From positions 173,612,327 to 173,676,326 of the forward strand of contig OY986435.1 in assembly GCA_963920525.1 (NCBI GenBank): DNA of 64,000 bases, read 5' to 3'. Source of the DNA: Dichetophora obliterata. Its lineage: Eukaryota > Arthropoda > Insecta > Diptera > Sciomyzidae. Both the position numbers and the translations under genes were made by a program. How positions within the stretch are numbered: the stretch's first letter is position 1; each line of letters opens with the position of its first letter. Positions 11,066-21,965 of this stretch are shown piece after piece. The notes under the pieces are model-generated. The model searched no databases, had not been told where the DNA came from, and saw only the letters and a list, made by a program, of their open reading frames with translations.

Positions 11066-13147
11066 TTACAACAGTTGTCAGAGTTTACAACTCTCTCTTT
11101 CTAACTTACACAATTTAGCTCAGCTCGTGGCATTTTCTAAACCTGCACTTTCTCACATTCATAGAAAAAAAACGAATTAATGACAAGTTTGTGTTGGTTT
11201 TCATCAAACATTTTTTAATTGTGTTGGAGCTTTGGTTACGCTTATCTTGAAGGGATAAGGAATGTTCATTGAAAGCAAAACATTGTTGTTATTTTACCGA
11301 CAAACTTTCAATAATAGTTTGTTTACTAATTTAGGTCGCTTTCAAGATTAACTTTCATGCACTCTTGGTCCAAATTTTAGCTCAGGTTACTTTAAAAATT
11401 TACTGTCATAAAACTTGCTACTGGCAATACTGTTTGCTCCACAGTAGAGAAAAGAAAACAATAAACTAAAAGGAAACAAACAGCACAAAGAAGAACGCGC
11501 TGCTAGAGAAGGTCAGAGAAGTATGGAAACATAGAAGTAAAATATAAGGAAGCGGTGTAGTTGAAGTGAAATGAAGTATTTTACAAACACAGTGAAGTTG
11601 ACACAAACACAAAAACATTCAAACAGGGCCGCATTCAATTATGTAGTAAATAAAGGCGTAAACTATTTTTTATTTTTTAGATGCATGCTTACTATGCAAT
11701 TTTTATATAGCACCGTTATATAATATGTTGCGTTACCAATTTTTTACAGATAAAAGCATTGCTAAAATAAAGTAAAAGACATGAACTCAGAATAAAACTG
11801 AAACGACAAAAGTTACTTTAAATGATTTTTTAAAAATTCATGTAAAAACACTATTTTTTATAAACTATTTAATTAATATTAAAATAACACAAAAACTAAA
11901 CAACTAAAATACATACCAAATTAAACTCTTTTAAAATAAATAGTTTTGTGTAGTTTTTTCCGAACTGTCGGCTTTTAATTAGTTTTTTTTTTATATAAAA
12001 ATACCTAGTTATAGCTTGTAACCTTAGGTTGCTAATCCACTTTAATTTCATGCCAAATTTCAAAGAAATTGTAAGCAAATAAAAAACTATTAAAGCTTAT
12101 TCCAATATGAAAAAAAATTAAGGCCCTTGCCACCCTAAATAATGAATGCGCTCATGAAGCAGAACTTGTGTTTTGACAGATGTTCTTCCTCAAAAATGGA
12201 TTTTTTTTTTGCTCGGGAAGAACTTATGTCAAATAACGACGCTCTATCTCTCTTCCTCAGCGTCGAAAATTCCTTCTACACACGTATAGTGTGTGTGAGT
12301 ATAACACCACTTCCTTATCTTTTATTTCTATGTATGGAAACAACAAACATTCATGCAGCAGCTGACACTCGAGCTTTAAGCGAAGCATCCGAATGATCTC
12401 GTGGTCTGGAGGCTGCCTTTGCATCAATTCGCAATCGTGACAAAGTGTGCTTTGCAGCAATCGTTGTTTACGAACTCGAGCGGTATATATGCATTTTTTT
12501 CTTGTGTGCGATTATGGCTGACGACGATTGTTACTCGAGTGGCAAAAACTGACAAATGGTCTCATGCAAATCTCTGATGACCATAAATATAATGTTATGA
12601 AGAAAAAAAGCATTATCTTAAAACTTTTTTTTTATAAGATATGAATTGGTTAAATTTGGCTTAATTCTAGAGCGTTGCATTCACTTTGTCTTCGTTAATT
12701 TAAAGTTCCAACTTTGAGAAATTTAAAAAAAAAAGCAAGAGTTAATTTGACTTTTCGATATTGTTTTTTAATTACATAAATATATTTATTTCTTTCGAGA
12801 AAATAAGTCTTTTTTACAAAACTAAAAATTTTATTTGTGCGTATTTTGGCACGCTAAAATTGAAAAAGACACATTGTGCGTCGTTTCCGCGCCCTCCATC
12901 ATCATTAATTTAGTTATCACAGATGTTGGCAACAATGATGAGCGAATGTATGAATGTGTGAATATGTGTGTGAGTGTTTAATTGGGTGATATACAAAGGC
13001 TCTCAGGTGATTTAAAATTATTTCAAAATCTATTCAAATATTGGAGTTTCTAAATTTGCGAATTTGCTAAATAATAGTTATTTTGCTATGATTCAAATCG
13101 TTTTAAATGTTCAAAAGCGCTCAGAGCTCAGCACATTATTTTACCTA
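11066..13147. other. Intergenic stretch without recognised features
   Basis: AT-rich, with several short ORFs (for example 12142-12396) lacking any domain. A GC-richer patch at 12140-12560 has no repeat partner in the window. It could contain the promoter or first exon of the minus-strand gene ending at 10681: an ATGCCACGAGCTGAGC run followed by GTAAGT lies on the minus strand near 11140, but its phase does not join the next exon cleanly. Confidence 0.35.
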
Positions 13148-13745
13148 TTAATGCACAAATTGCCAAATTTGTGCATTAAGCTCGCACTGAAAAATTGGCC
13201 CTAAAAGAGTTCTATTAATGGGCTCATTGATAGCATAGTTTGATCTGTGACATTCAATATGAAAATAGTCAGATGAGCGCAAAAATCTAGACGGAATATT
13301 AAAGGCTAAAAACTCAAGAATCAATGGGCAATCAATATTACTATTAATTATATCAAAAATAAACATTCTACTTTGAATCAAACGCCTCTTTTCAAGACTT
13401 TCAAGGCTTATTAGCAAACACTTATTTATTAGAAAGAGCTGATTTATGGTGTACGGATCAAGAAAACCAGAACTATTACGTTTAATAAAAGCCAGAAGAG
13501 AGTAAGCCTTTGTAATTACACGATTAATATGGCCCATAAATTTGAAACAAGGGTAAAAGAAAATATCGTGGTTACTTATTTCATTGACTGTAGTTAAAGA
13601 CACACTCTCAATTAAGTAAGAGAACATAAGAGGAGTACTACTCTTCGAAACAGTCATACTGCAACATTTATTCAGATTCAGGGTTTTTATTTATTCAGAT
13701 TTTGGAACCAAGATACACAATTATTAAATTCAGTTTGCAGAATAT
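13148..13745 (-). pseudogene. LINE reverse-transcriptase C-terminal fragment
   Basis: The minus-strand translation matches the region after the palm domain of the LINE ORF at 49659-51560. A start segment LQTEFNNCVSWFQ (just below 13745) and LNLNKC correspond to the segment around LEQWCFQNKLHLNVNKC. SLLAFIKRNSSGFLDPYT and the ending NEPINR correspond in order. A short duplication (CTGAAT...CTGAAT near 13680) breaks the frame at the upstream end. About 25-30 residues expected between DPYT and the SLEKRR segment (the VRPILEYA region) are replaced by unrelated residues, suggesting an internal deletion. The stop is at 13148. Dead remnant of the same LINE clade. Confidence 0.75.
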
Positions 13746-14568
13746 GGCAGTATGAATAATACTTTTTTTGGTCATATTTATAAAAATATTATCTTTTTTT
13801 GTTACTGTTCATCTACAAATTGTCCAATTCATCTTCTTACGCCATGTAAGAAATATGCTCAAACTAAGTGTAGTTGGTGAATAACAAACAAATTGTTATT
13901 TTTAACATTTTATGAGTTACTTAAGTTTTATAGTTCTAATGTTCTAAACAATTCTGGAACATTACTTTTGAGTTTTTTAAAATAAATACCTTAATTTAAC
14001 CTGAATATAAGCAAAAAATTTGGTTTTCCGTTATATTGAACTTCAACCTTTGGTTGTGTCGATTTGACACTAAAAGTCTTTCACGTTACAAAAAATCTAA
14101 AAGATTCAAAAAATCAAAAAATATAAAAGGCTTCTCACGTATCTGCGACGACGCTAAACTTAAAAACTACTGAACCGATTTAAATAATTCCTTCACTAAT
14201 ATAAAGCTACATCAAAGATTATATAGTATAGAGATGTGCCACGTAGAACATTTAAAAGCAACAAATATTTTTTAGATCAATACGTAAGCTTTTGTGAGCG
14301 CGAAGAAAAAGCTTTCTTGAGAGTAACGTTTCCAATCCTTGCATGCATGATACAATTATTTGACAAGGTAGCCGCGTAGACTGGCTTTTTTCTCACGAGC
14401 GACGATGGGTAGTTGTCAAAATTAGCTGTTTATGCAATTAATCAAAGAAAAGTGAAAAAATAAGCAACGAATTAAGCATAGCTAGTCAACCGCAACAAAC
14501 TAAAAACATTTCAATCAACTTCGCGAATAAATTTAATGAATCAAAGATAAGTTAAAAATAAGCACATT

Positions 14569-14941
14569 GGCCGCATTCAGCGCAGACAACTGTTGTGAAC
14601 TGTAATGGTAGCGCTACCTTAGTTCACGATATTTTTCTCTGAATGTGTTGCTACTCTACACGTTAGAAGTTAGATTCAATTTAATTTTTATGTAAATTTA
14701 ATTCAATTGCAAAGGTTTCTCACTTAAATTTGCTGCGTTCTTTCTGCTTTTATTTATTTAACAGAGTCAGTAACAGCGTGTGACAGTTAAACAAACAGTT
14801 GTGTTCATGTAGCATAGAATTTATTCGCTCGATTAACAGGCGTTCGCTACTTTATCAGTTTTAGTTAGCGCTACCAAATTTGTACCATTCAGCGAATTTT
14901 TACACAACAGTTGCCAACTGTTGTCTGCGCTGAATGCGGCC
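14569..14941. mobile_element. MITE, GGCCGCATTCAGCG ends, ATT duplication
   Basis: Perfect terminal inverted repeat GGCCGCATTCAGCGCAGACA, continuing imperfectly to about 30 bp, flanked by ATT (14566-14568 and 14942-14944). The host MITE copies at 33990 and 35802 lack it, which fixes both boundaries. 373 bp, no ORF. Confidence 0.85.
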
Positions 14942-14973
14942 ATTGCTAGTCAACAGCAGCAAACTACAACATT

Positions 14974-15123
14974 AGCCACATTCTATCCGAAAAAGTGCTC
15001 AGGTAGCGAAGTAGCATAAAATATTTTCGCTATATAAATTGTGACAGCTCAAGGAACATGTTCTGTGAGCGCATACCATTCAGCCCGAAAGTTGTGGAAC
15101 AGTTCCTTCTGCTGAATGCAGGC
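14974..15123. mobile_element. Short MITE related to the 14569 element, ATT duplication
   Basis: Inserted between ACAACATT and ATTCTTTAGC of the host MITE, which is uninterrupted in the 33990 copy. ATT lies on both sides (14971-14973 and 15124-15126). The ends AGCCACATTC and GCCTGCATTCAGC are degenerate relatives of the neighbouring element's ends. 150 bp, non-coding. Confidence 0.75.
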
Positions 15124-15904
15124 ATTCTTTAGCTGTTTTTGACAACTACCAATCGCCAAAAAACTGTCACGGCTAATCTAAAAGATTCAAGTCAAATAAT
15201 TATACCATGCCTTGCATGCACATTCTCTCTGCAATGCTCTTTCACTCTTCACTCCACAATGCTTCACAGCATAGACCACCACAGCATGGTTTCTCATAGC
15301 TAGCGATAGTCGTGAATTTTCCGTTGTTGTTGTTGGAACCAAGCAGTTGTGATCTCTGCTTGACAGCAACAAGTGTTTTTGTTTGTTTGCATTATTTTCA
15401 TGATGATTTCCTTATTTTGGACGAAGCAGATTCTTCTTATTCACTGCTTGCTATTAATATTGACTATTTTTGATTGACTCAGCCAGAGCAGTAAAACCTG
15501 AATATATATTCAGGATCTTAAGGAAAACTGAATAACGACATACAAATCCATCCAATGAATTCAAAATTGTTTATAAATAAAATTTTTAATTCACATTGAA
15601 TTTTCAAAATCAACTTTTTTTTTCGTTATTCAGAATAATTCATTATTTTTTTATTCATACGAATGGTATTTACAAAGAATGCAATTCAAAAAGAATTTAA
15701 AATATTTCAATAATTAATTTTGTGTGCACTATTATTTTTTGATTCATTGCCTATTCATTTATTATTCATTATTAATTGTATTGTCATTATCAATTTTTTA
15801 TTTATTACTATGTTCATTATTCAAAAGTGAATAACAATATTTTTATTATTAATTTTTTTATTTATTATTAAGTTCATTATTCAAAAGTGAATAACAATAT
15901 TTTT

Positions 15905-16080
15905 TTGAAGTGAAAACTTCTTTTGGCGTGTTTCTTCAAAAGAAGTGACGATTTTGGTAGAGGGTAAATCTTTGGTTTGCGTCATTGTCTTTTTCCGAGT
16001 AACTCTCGTCATCAATACAGACAGCAAAGATAAAAAGATATGGAACTTAGAAAACATAACCTCAAAACATGTTTGCATGT
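15905..16080 (+). repeat. Dispersed repeat with TTTTGGTAGAGGGTAAATCT core (copy 1)
   Basis: Shares TTTTGGTAGAGGGTAAATCT and GAGTAACTCTCGTCATCAAT with 17520-17745 (direct) and 52185-52410 (inverted). A further part of the family is the host sequence split by insertions at 46554-48500. Similar small ORFs in the copies reflect the repeat, not a gene. Confidence 0.7.
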
Positions 16081-16924
16081 TTTTGTGCATAAAAAAAAAA
16101 TCAGCAATGATCGTCACTTTTGTTCTTAATCGGCCGCAAGCTCACAAAGAAATCACTTGGCAACTCCTGAAATTAATGCATATAATCTGTTTGTTAGTAA
16201 ATAAATACTTAAGTTAGGTTGCAAAAAGATGTTTGCAACCAAAACTTATCAATTTGCTTTATATTGGTCTATATATGCTTTTAAAATTTGGCAATTTCCT
16301 TAGTTTTTGTATTTGTCAACATTTTTGAAAAAATTTGCTTTTACTCAAACCCCCGCTATTCATGGTGAGATTTAAAAATGGATCGATCTTCTTCTTTTTC
16401 TGCTTTTTTCTGCTGGAGCTTCGTTTGCGAACAAGAAAAATAATGTATGGATAAGTGGTGATAAAGGAATATGTTGAAAGTTCAAATAATTACATGCATG
16501 CTCTTATTTTATTACATATCGTCAAACAAAGTTTGACAATTTTCACACTTGTTGTATTTGTCAGTGGCTTTTTATTTTCACTACTGCGGCATTTTATTTT
16601 CAGAGTTGCCAACTATCATTGTTTTCAAAGGAAACTTTTCAGTCGTGGTAGGATAGAAAATATCAGGTTGAATAAAATTTGTGTGCGTTGAAATAAATTT
16701 TTCTTTTTTGCTGTGTCGATGGAATTTTGACAGTTATCACTGTCAAAGGACGATGAAATTTTGACAGTTACAAATTTTGACGTTTCGCATTTCGGTCGTG
16801 TTTTAGCGCAAATATTTTATTTAATTTACATTTTATTCAATTTGCGACATATTTTATTCGAGTGCTGGTACCTGCAACTTATTTCGAAAACTTGTAATAT
16901 TGTTAACTTAAAAAACTTAAAATA
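16081..16924. other. Non-coding stretch with TTTTGACAGTTA inverted pairs
   Basis: No gene seen. At 16725-16775 TTTTGACAGTTA occurs twice with an inverted partner TAACTGTCAAA-like sequence between. The block 16800-16925 is a promoter-like AT-rich lead into the foldback element and is not repeated elsewhere in the window. Confidence 0.35.
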
Positions 16925-17520
16925 TAACAAAATTATAAAAAGAAATAACGAAAGTGATTGAGTTTGTTTATGTGTGTGTGTGTGGGCCAACGATCTCCAG
17001 GTGCATCAGCAAGTGCAGCAAAGATAAATTGGCTTTCTTTGCTGACGAACGTCCTCCACGTGCCACCACCAGTAAGTGCAGTGCAAAATTTGTTGCTAGC
17101 CAACATCCTCCAAGTGCCATCACCAGCAGCACAAGCAAGTGCAGCGCAAATTTCCTGATTCTTTTGCTTGCCAACGTTCTCCGAGAGTCACCACGAGCAG
17201 CACCAGCAAGTGCAGCACAATTCAATTGACTGGTCAACGCTCCAATATTTCAGAAGCACCTTTTCAGCATATCTTAAGCGCAGAGGCAAATTTCTGTCAT
17301 TATACTCCGGCGTGAATTAAATAAATTGAAAGCGGAGAATTTGCGCTTCATTTACTTGTGCTGCGGGTGATGGCACTTGGAGGATGTTGGCTAGCAAGAA
17401 ATTTGCGCTGCACTTGTTTGTGCTGCTGGTGGTGGCACTTGGAGGACGTTCACCAGCAAAGAAAGCCAATTTAACTTTTGCTTTAACACACAAACTCAAG
17501 TACTTTCGTTATTATTTTAA
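16925..17520. mobile_element. Foldback-like element with tandem repeats in inverted arms
   Basis: Left arm 16925-17230 and right arm about 17325-17520 are inverted copies that start at AATAACGAAAGTNNTTGAGT. Each arm holds GC-rich tandem units of 54-71 bp with the core CATCCTCCAAGTGCCATCAC; left-arm unit starts are near 16991, 17050, 17104 and 17175. Tandem repeats inside long inverted arms is the classic foldback architecture. The units read open in more than one frame (PSPAAQASAAQ-like), which I take as a by-product of repetition. No transposase. Confidence 0.7.
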
Positions 17521-17745
17521 ATGAAAACTTCTTTAGGCGCGTTGAACGATTTTGGTAGAGGGTAAATCTTTGGTTAGCGTCATCGGCATCGTCATTTTGC
17601 GAGTAACTCTCGTCATCAATACAGACAGCGAGTAGGTTTTTAAATGACTCTCTTGGATCTTGACTACAAGGCGCTCAGCAAATGTAGCAAGCAACCATCA
17701 ATAAGTTCCTCTGCTGACGCATCGTTTTCTTCCCTCCCTTTGCCC
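17521..17745 (+). repeat. Dispersed repeat with TTTTGGTAGAGGGTAAATCT core (copy 2)
   Basis: Matches 15905-16080 at its start and continues through GGCGCTCAGCAAATGTAGCA and AGCAACCATCAATAAGT to CCCCGCTGCGCAAC. The continuation supplies the empty site for the hAT element at 46562-47355 and for the MITE at 47410-48429. Confidence 0.7.
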
Positions 17746-17895
17746 CGCTGCGCAACATTGAATTAGACTGTTTTTTTCAATTTATATGTAGAGCTGCTGT
17801 AGGTTAAAATAAAATATTTTAAAACTTTTTGATATTTGGTTTTTGTTTGACTGGCCGTGAAGTCCCTTTTGATGCCACCACTCATAGTACAACTA

Positions 17896-18093
17896 GACAA
17901 GGTAGTGTTAGGGCTGAATGTGTTCTCTTTCTGTGACCATAACTGTGACCATAACTGTCAAAATAAGAAATTTTGGTATTTTGGCCAATTTTTGCTTTCA
18001 TTTGCATTCTCATTGGTTGCAGATTTTGTATGAAATGTCAACTTCGATTTGACAGTTTCAGTCACCGGCTTTCCGCCCTAACACTACCTTGTC
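17896..18093. mobile_element. MITE with GACAAGGTAGTGTTAGGG ends (copy 1, uninterrupted)
   Basis: Perfect 19-bp terminal inverted repeat GACAAGGTAGTGTTAGGGC, flanked by TA (17894-17895 and 18094-18095). 198 bp. A second copy in the opposite orientation at 47410-48429 carries two insertions, so this copy defines the empty element. TA duplication fits a Tc1/mariner-related or similar TA-targeting family. Confidence 0.85.
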
Positions 18094-18109
18094 TAATTTT
18101 GCCCTTCCA

Positions 18110-18297
18110 CCACTTGAGATTTTGCTACCAGGCAAACAGAAAACATAGCAAGCAAAATGTGGTTTATTTTCTGACGCCGATTCGTTCATCCCCTCCAACG
18201 TTGCGAAACCGAAGTGCATTTTTCCATTCTCACTGCGTTGTTGTTGTAGATTGGCCATGTAATTGTTGTTGTACAGATAGCTGGAATTTTTTCAGAC
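18110..18297 (+). repeat. Dispersed repeat, AGCAAAGTGC/CCGATTCGGTTCATC family (copy)
   Basis: Contains CTTGAGATTTTGCTACCAGG, GCAAACAGAAAACATAGCAA and GATTCGTTCATCCCCTCCAA. Related copies: 490-610 (inverted), 18960-19145, 45960-46060 and 49375-49490 (inverted). No coding potential conserved between copies. Confidence 0.65.
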
Positions 18298-18943
18298 TTT
18301 TTTTGTAGCTACAGTCAGCATATGACAACTGATTTATTTTAGATAAGAGTTTAAATCAATTTTTGAAATGTTGTATAAATGGCTGAAACTATTTCTTTTA
18401 ACTAAATGTACAACCATATCAAAACTATATACATATAATTCATATAATTCATTTAAACAATTTCATTATTGATTTAATTTAAAAATTTAAATCTTATTTA
18501 TATCTTTTTATATAATAACACAATATACATGCACGCTATATATAGATTGTGTTGTGCATTAAAATAAAAATATATAAGAAATAGATGTAGTATATAAATA
18601 ATATATAATTTAATATAATAAATGTACGTAGACAGTTTAACCGCCTAGTGTTGTAAACTGAAAACACAAACCAACGACAAGCAAGACACAGGAAGCAAAA
18701 GATTTTCGTATAGAAAAAGTGTTGCTTCTCGTGTCTTACTTGTCGTTTGTTTGCGTTTTCGATTTACAACATTAGGCGGTAAGAAATAGAAAGCTTGTGA
18801 TAAGCAGACTGTAGTTATTTAATTACAACTGTAAATATAAATGTATTTTGCAGTTTTTTGTGTAAATGTTTTTATGTACACATATATATAAAGTGTTATA
18901 AAAATACTTCAATTGTCATATGTCGTCTGTAGCTACAAAAAAT
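18298..18943. mobile_element. Hairpin/TIR element, TTGTAGCTACAGTCAGCATA ends
   Basis: The left end TTTTTGTAGCTACAGTCAGC faces its inverted partner ending at 18943 (GTCGTCTGTAGCTACAAAAA), followed by matching CATATGACAA. The interior is AT-rich and carries the separate hairpin at 18637-18782. A sister element lies at 19165-19815. Confidence 0.6.
18637..18782. repeat. Long hairpin, TTACCGCCTAGTGTTGTAAA arms
   Basis: Arms of about 58 bp starting TTAACCGCCTAGTGTTGTAA and ending with its inverse TTACAACATTAGGCGGTAA, with a loop of about 25 nt. Arms also match at ACGACAAGNAAGACAC. Possibly a small MITE nested in the 18298 element. No ORF. Confidence 0.7.
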
Positions 18944-18959
18944 TAAAGCCTCTTTTAAT

Positions 18960-19912
18960 GTCTCCCTCCACTTGAGATCTTGCTAGCAGGCAAACAGAAA
19001 AAATAGCAAGCAAAGTGCTGTATATTTTCCGCCGCCAATTCGGTTCATCTCCTCTAGCGCTGCGCAACCGCTGGGATCTTGTCATTCTCTTTGCGTTGTT
19101 GTTGGCGATTTGCTTGGTAGTTATTGTTGTACAGTAAGCTTTAATTTTTTGTAGATGTTTATTTGTAGCTAAAGTCAGCATATGACATCGAACTATGTTA
19201 GAAAACAGTTTATACATATGAATTAAAGAGTATATATAATATTGGTAAAACTATTTGTTTTTAGTAAAAGTGTTACCATATCGGAAATATATATTCAATA
19301 TATATGAACAATTTAGCTCATTGAGGAAATTTAAAGAGTATTTATGTATATTTATATAATTAAAATTACGTAATAAACCTCCAAAATAAATTAATATTTT
19401 CAGTAGTAATTGGATAACTAAAGTCTGCTAATCCTAAAAATTCTATTTTTTAAACTGTTTAGCATCAATTTCTTATATGAATTAAATATAATTTATATGC
19501 TATAGATATTTCTTAATTTTAAAATATTCTATTTTTAATACACAACGCAATATGGATATGGTGAACATGTATATTGCGTTAGTTTTATGATATAAATAGA
19601 TATAAATAGATATAAATTAGATTTAGTTTTTTATATTAATTCAATAATGAAATAATTTAAATAAATGACTTTAATTATATGTATTTTTGATATGGTAACA
19701 CTGTTGCTTAAAAGAAATAGTTTCAGTAATAAATAAAAAATTTAATAAATTGCTATAAGCTCTTACGATTCTAATATGATTCTAATATCATATGCCGACT
19801 GTAACTACACAATTAGAATTCACAACGTCTACAAAAAATTTCCAGCTTACTGCGCCAACAACAATTACCAAAGAAATCTACAAACAAGGACGCAGAGAGA
19901 AGAACAAGATCA
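18960..19912. mobile_element. Inverted-repeat element, sister of 18298-18943
   Basis: The left part 18960-19145 is a copy of the 18110 repeat. Then TTGTAGCTAAAGTCAGCATA (19165) faces an inverted partner near 19790-19812 (CATATGCCGACTGTAACTAC). The inversion continues outwards, so 19840-19912 mirrors 19090-19160 (TTGTTGTACAGTAAGCTTTA against the inverse of GCTTACTGCGCCAACAACAA). AT-rich centre, non-coding. Confidence 0.6.
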
Positions 19913-19943
19913 TGGCGGAACTTTTAGAACTTTTTGATTTTCA

Positions 19944-20030
19944 TCCTACATGTAGGACGGGCTGCAATATCAGCTTTCGCACATTCTACATGTCCATCCG
20001 ACCTGTCAAATCCATCCTACATGTAGGATA
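19944..20030. repeat. Two copies of palindrome TCCTACATGTAGGA
   Basis: A perfect 14-bp palindrome TCCTACATGTAGGA occurs at about 19946 and again at about 20015, 68 bp apart, both preceded by CA. A half-site-like ACATTCTACATGT lies between (about 19981). Could be a dyad protein-binding site or chance within a repeat edge. Confidence 0.6.
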
Positions 20031-20047
20031 GTCCGAAACCATATATT

Positions 20048-20150
20048 AGCATGAAAATTCTAATATAGCAGTAAGGTGGTCCGTGGCAGGACAATGTCTT
20101 CCAGGCAATACTAATATTTTATATATAGGTTTTCGCTTCGGTAGTAGTGT
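20048..20150 (+). repeat. Fragment of the GTCCGTGGCAGGAC repeat
   Basis: GCATGAAAATTCTAATATAG, CAGTAAGGTGGTCCGTGGCA and TTTTCGCTTCGGT match the right end of the repeat at 1-957. GTCC-GTGGCA-GGAC forms a small hairpin. It diverges after about 20135. Confidence 0.65.
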
Positions 20151-20262
20151 TTCGCTAGTAATGTTAAAAAAAACAGCAAAAAGGGAATAAAAACTGTTAA
20201 AAAGTGTGTTTTGGTTTTGTTTTAATTATAAAAAAACTCCTAACAATAAAAAATAAAACGTG

Positions 20263-20575
20263 TTAAGGCTGAGTGTTACCTACTTGCCAGTCAAGCCACC
20301 AGTTTTTATTTGTATTTAATCGATCATTATTATATTTGTCGCGTTCAGGTATATTACTACAATATTTCCAATTTATAAATGTATGTATAAAAGCATGTTG
20401 AATTCGTTTGTCAGTCGCCCTTCTATTAACGTGGTAAATTATTGGTATGTTGCATGAATCTGATAGATAACCTAGTGTGTCGAGAAAAAGAAATGCTTCT
20501 GGTGGTATTAACCCTCTCTTCATATTCTCTCGTCATACTCTTCAACGTAATCACGTCTATTTGCATATGTCCGTA
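20263..20575 (-). pseudogene. Decayed unrecognised coding fragment
   Basis: On the minus strand an 86-residue frame (20263-20520) reads MKRGLIPPEAFLFLDTLGYL at its start and ends VGNTQP. Just upstream, in another frame, LRTYANRRDYVEEYDERI follows an acceptor-like CCAAAATAG. Joined, the two look like one exon with a one-base frameshift near 20522. The composition is protein-like (Trp/Tyr-rich C-terminus NWWLDWQ) and unlike the AT-rich noise around it. I cannot name a family. It may be a gene remnant or part of a degraded transposon ORF. Confidence 0.35.
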
Positions 20576-21607
20576 ATCTATTTTGGTGTAAACTAATAGA
20601 ATAAATATAAAAAAATACAAGTTTTTCAGGAAAATTTTTACGACTTTGGACCCCCGATACTTCTAAACCAGATGATAGCGGCCATTAATTTTTTTAGATT
20701 TAGAATTAAAAGCCCTAAATGCATTTGTCCCACAAAAAAAAAGTCAAAAATTCATTTATGCTAAAAGTTAAATATGCCTTCCATTTTTTATCTTTTTCAG
20801 CACAAAAGCAAAAAAATTGTAGACACAAAACAGCTGATACGCAGTTTTACGTATTCACAATTCGTGATCTAATCGACGCACAGAGGGGTATTGAGTTGGG
20901 TTTTTGGCTTAAAATTAAAAAAAATCAAAGGTAAGCTACGAACTTTTTTGGATATCGGTTTTAAGTTATTAAAATTCTACGTCACTAGCAAAAAAAAAAT
21001 CCATACTTTTAGTAGTTTTCCATAATAGTTCAAAAGTTACAAGCTGTCAAACTAAACTTTTTTTTAGTCAAACTAGCCGGACACTGAGAAAGCGGCCCTT
21101 AAAGATTTCCCCATTAATTTCTTTCTTTGTCTTAATATAGAAAAGCCCTACCTAAAATTTTTAAAGATCTATTTTTCAGCTGGATTGTGTCAAATTTCGG
21201 GTTAAAGGTGGTTGACCTAGAAGCATATGAAAAGAATTTGATTTAAAAAAATGTTAGTGGCCTTCTTTATTAAGGTAGCGAAAGAAATTCGCACGTTTGT
21301 AGTAAAAGTTGTTTGCTTTTTTCACTTTATTAATTTTTATTTTTTAATTATGCTTTATGCTTATTTGATTTTTTTTAAATAGGTTTTATTGATCTATTTA
21401 TATGAATATTATAAAATTATAAACCACTTGTGCTTATTTTTGTGATTATAAAAAAACTTTTTATTAATTAAAAATGAATAAAAACCTTTGTCATTTTTGT
21501 TTATGAACTGAATTGTTAAAAACATTAAAGCATTAAAATTTAAATAAAAAAAAAATGTATATCATACGTTCCTTTAGTACAATTTTTTCTAAATTTTTAT
21601 ACCAAAA
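20576..21607. other. AT-rich non-coding stretch
   Basis: No supported gene. A plus-strand frame ending ...AQRGIELGFWLKIKKNQ at an AAAG/GTAAGC donor-like site (20935) is a weak exon candidate only. Confidence 0.35.
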
Positions 21608-21965
21608 CAGGCCTGTAGCCAGGGGGCATTGCCTCCCCTTTTTCCCCCTTCTACAACTGTTTGCCACCCTGGCCAAATCAGACAATGCAAAAATTTAAAT
21701 GAATAATTAATATGCATTTTGCTGATATATTTGTTTATTGCTTTAATATTAGTTTAGTTTAAAATAACAAAAAATATACACATTCACCTTATTCATGACT
21801 TGAATATGTTTATGAAATTTGTTTAACAAAACATTTCAGACAAATAGTTACAATTTTTCAAATTTATACTGGGTCGCAAACATTTGCTACCAAAAAATAA
21901 GATTTGAATTTTAATAATTTTTTAACCTGCATCCATAGGAACTTTCTAGAAATGAAAAGCGTGTT

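Larger units (their letters stand above)
14346..15209. mobile_element. hAT-like MITE, CATGGTATAATTATTT family (copy 1, itself interrupted)
   Basis: The ends are CATGATACAATTATTTGAC and, reverse-complemented, CATGGTATAATTATTTGAC. The flanks are CCTTGCATG on both sides (14337-14345 and 15210-15218). The empty site at 22090-22105 reads GTTTGCATGCAC, confirming the insertion point. Removing two nested elements (14569-14941 and 14974-15123) leaves about 340 bp, close to the sizes of the copies at 33990-34311 and 35802-36117. Non-coding. hAT affiliation is inferred from the 8-bp duplications of the other copies. Confidence 0.8.
14206..15902 (+). repeat. Dispersed repeat interrupted by MITE nest (copy 1; copy 2 at 21966-22760)
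   Basis: Sequence from AAAGATTATATAGTAT (14216) through the AT-rich block to 15902 matches 21966-22760 except for the 14346-15209 insertion. Both copies share ATGTGCCACGTAGAACAT, AATGCTTCACAGCATAGA and CCATCCAATGAATTC. The 3' part is made of iterated TTCATTATTCAAAAGTGAAT units; at 15785-15902 a unit of about 61 bp is repeated twice. No coding potential. Confidence 0.7.

Noticed and set aside
15945..16217. 90-residue ORF with a similar ORF at 52178-52378
   Set aside because: The similarity (LVEGKSLVCVI, VINTD) comes from the dispersed repeat; the frames diverge and the reading is antisense in other copies.
17317..17499. ORFs with PSPAAQ-like repeats on both strands
   Set aside because: Open on several frames because of the GC-rich tandem units; treated as part of the foldback element.
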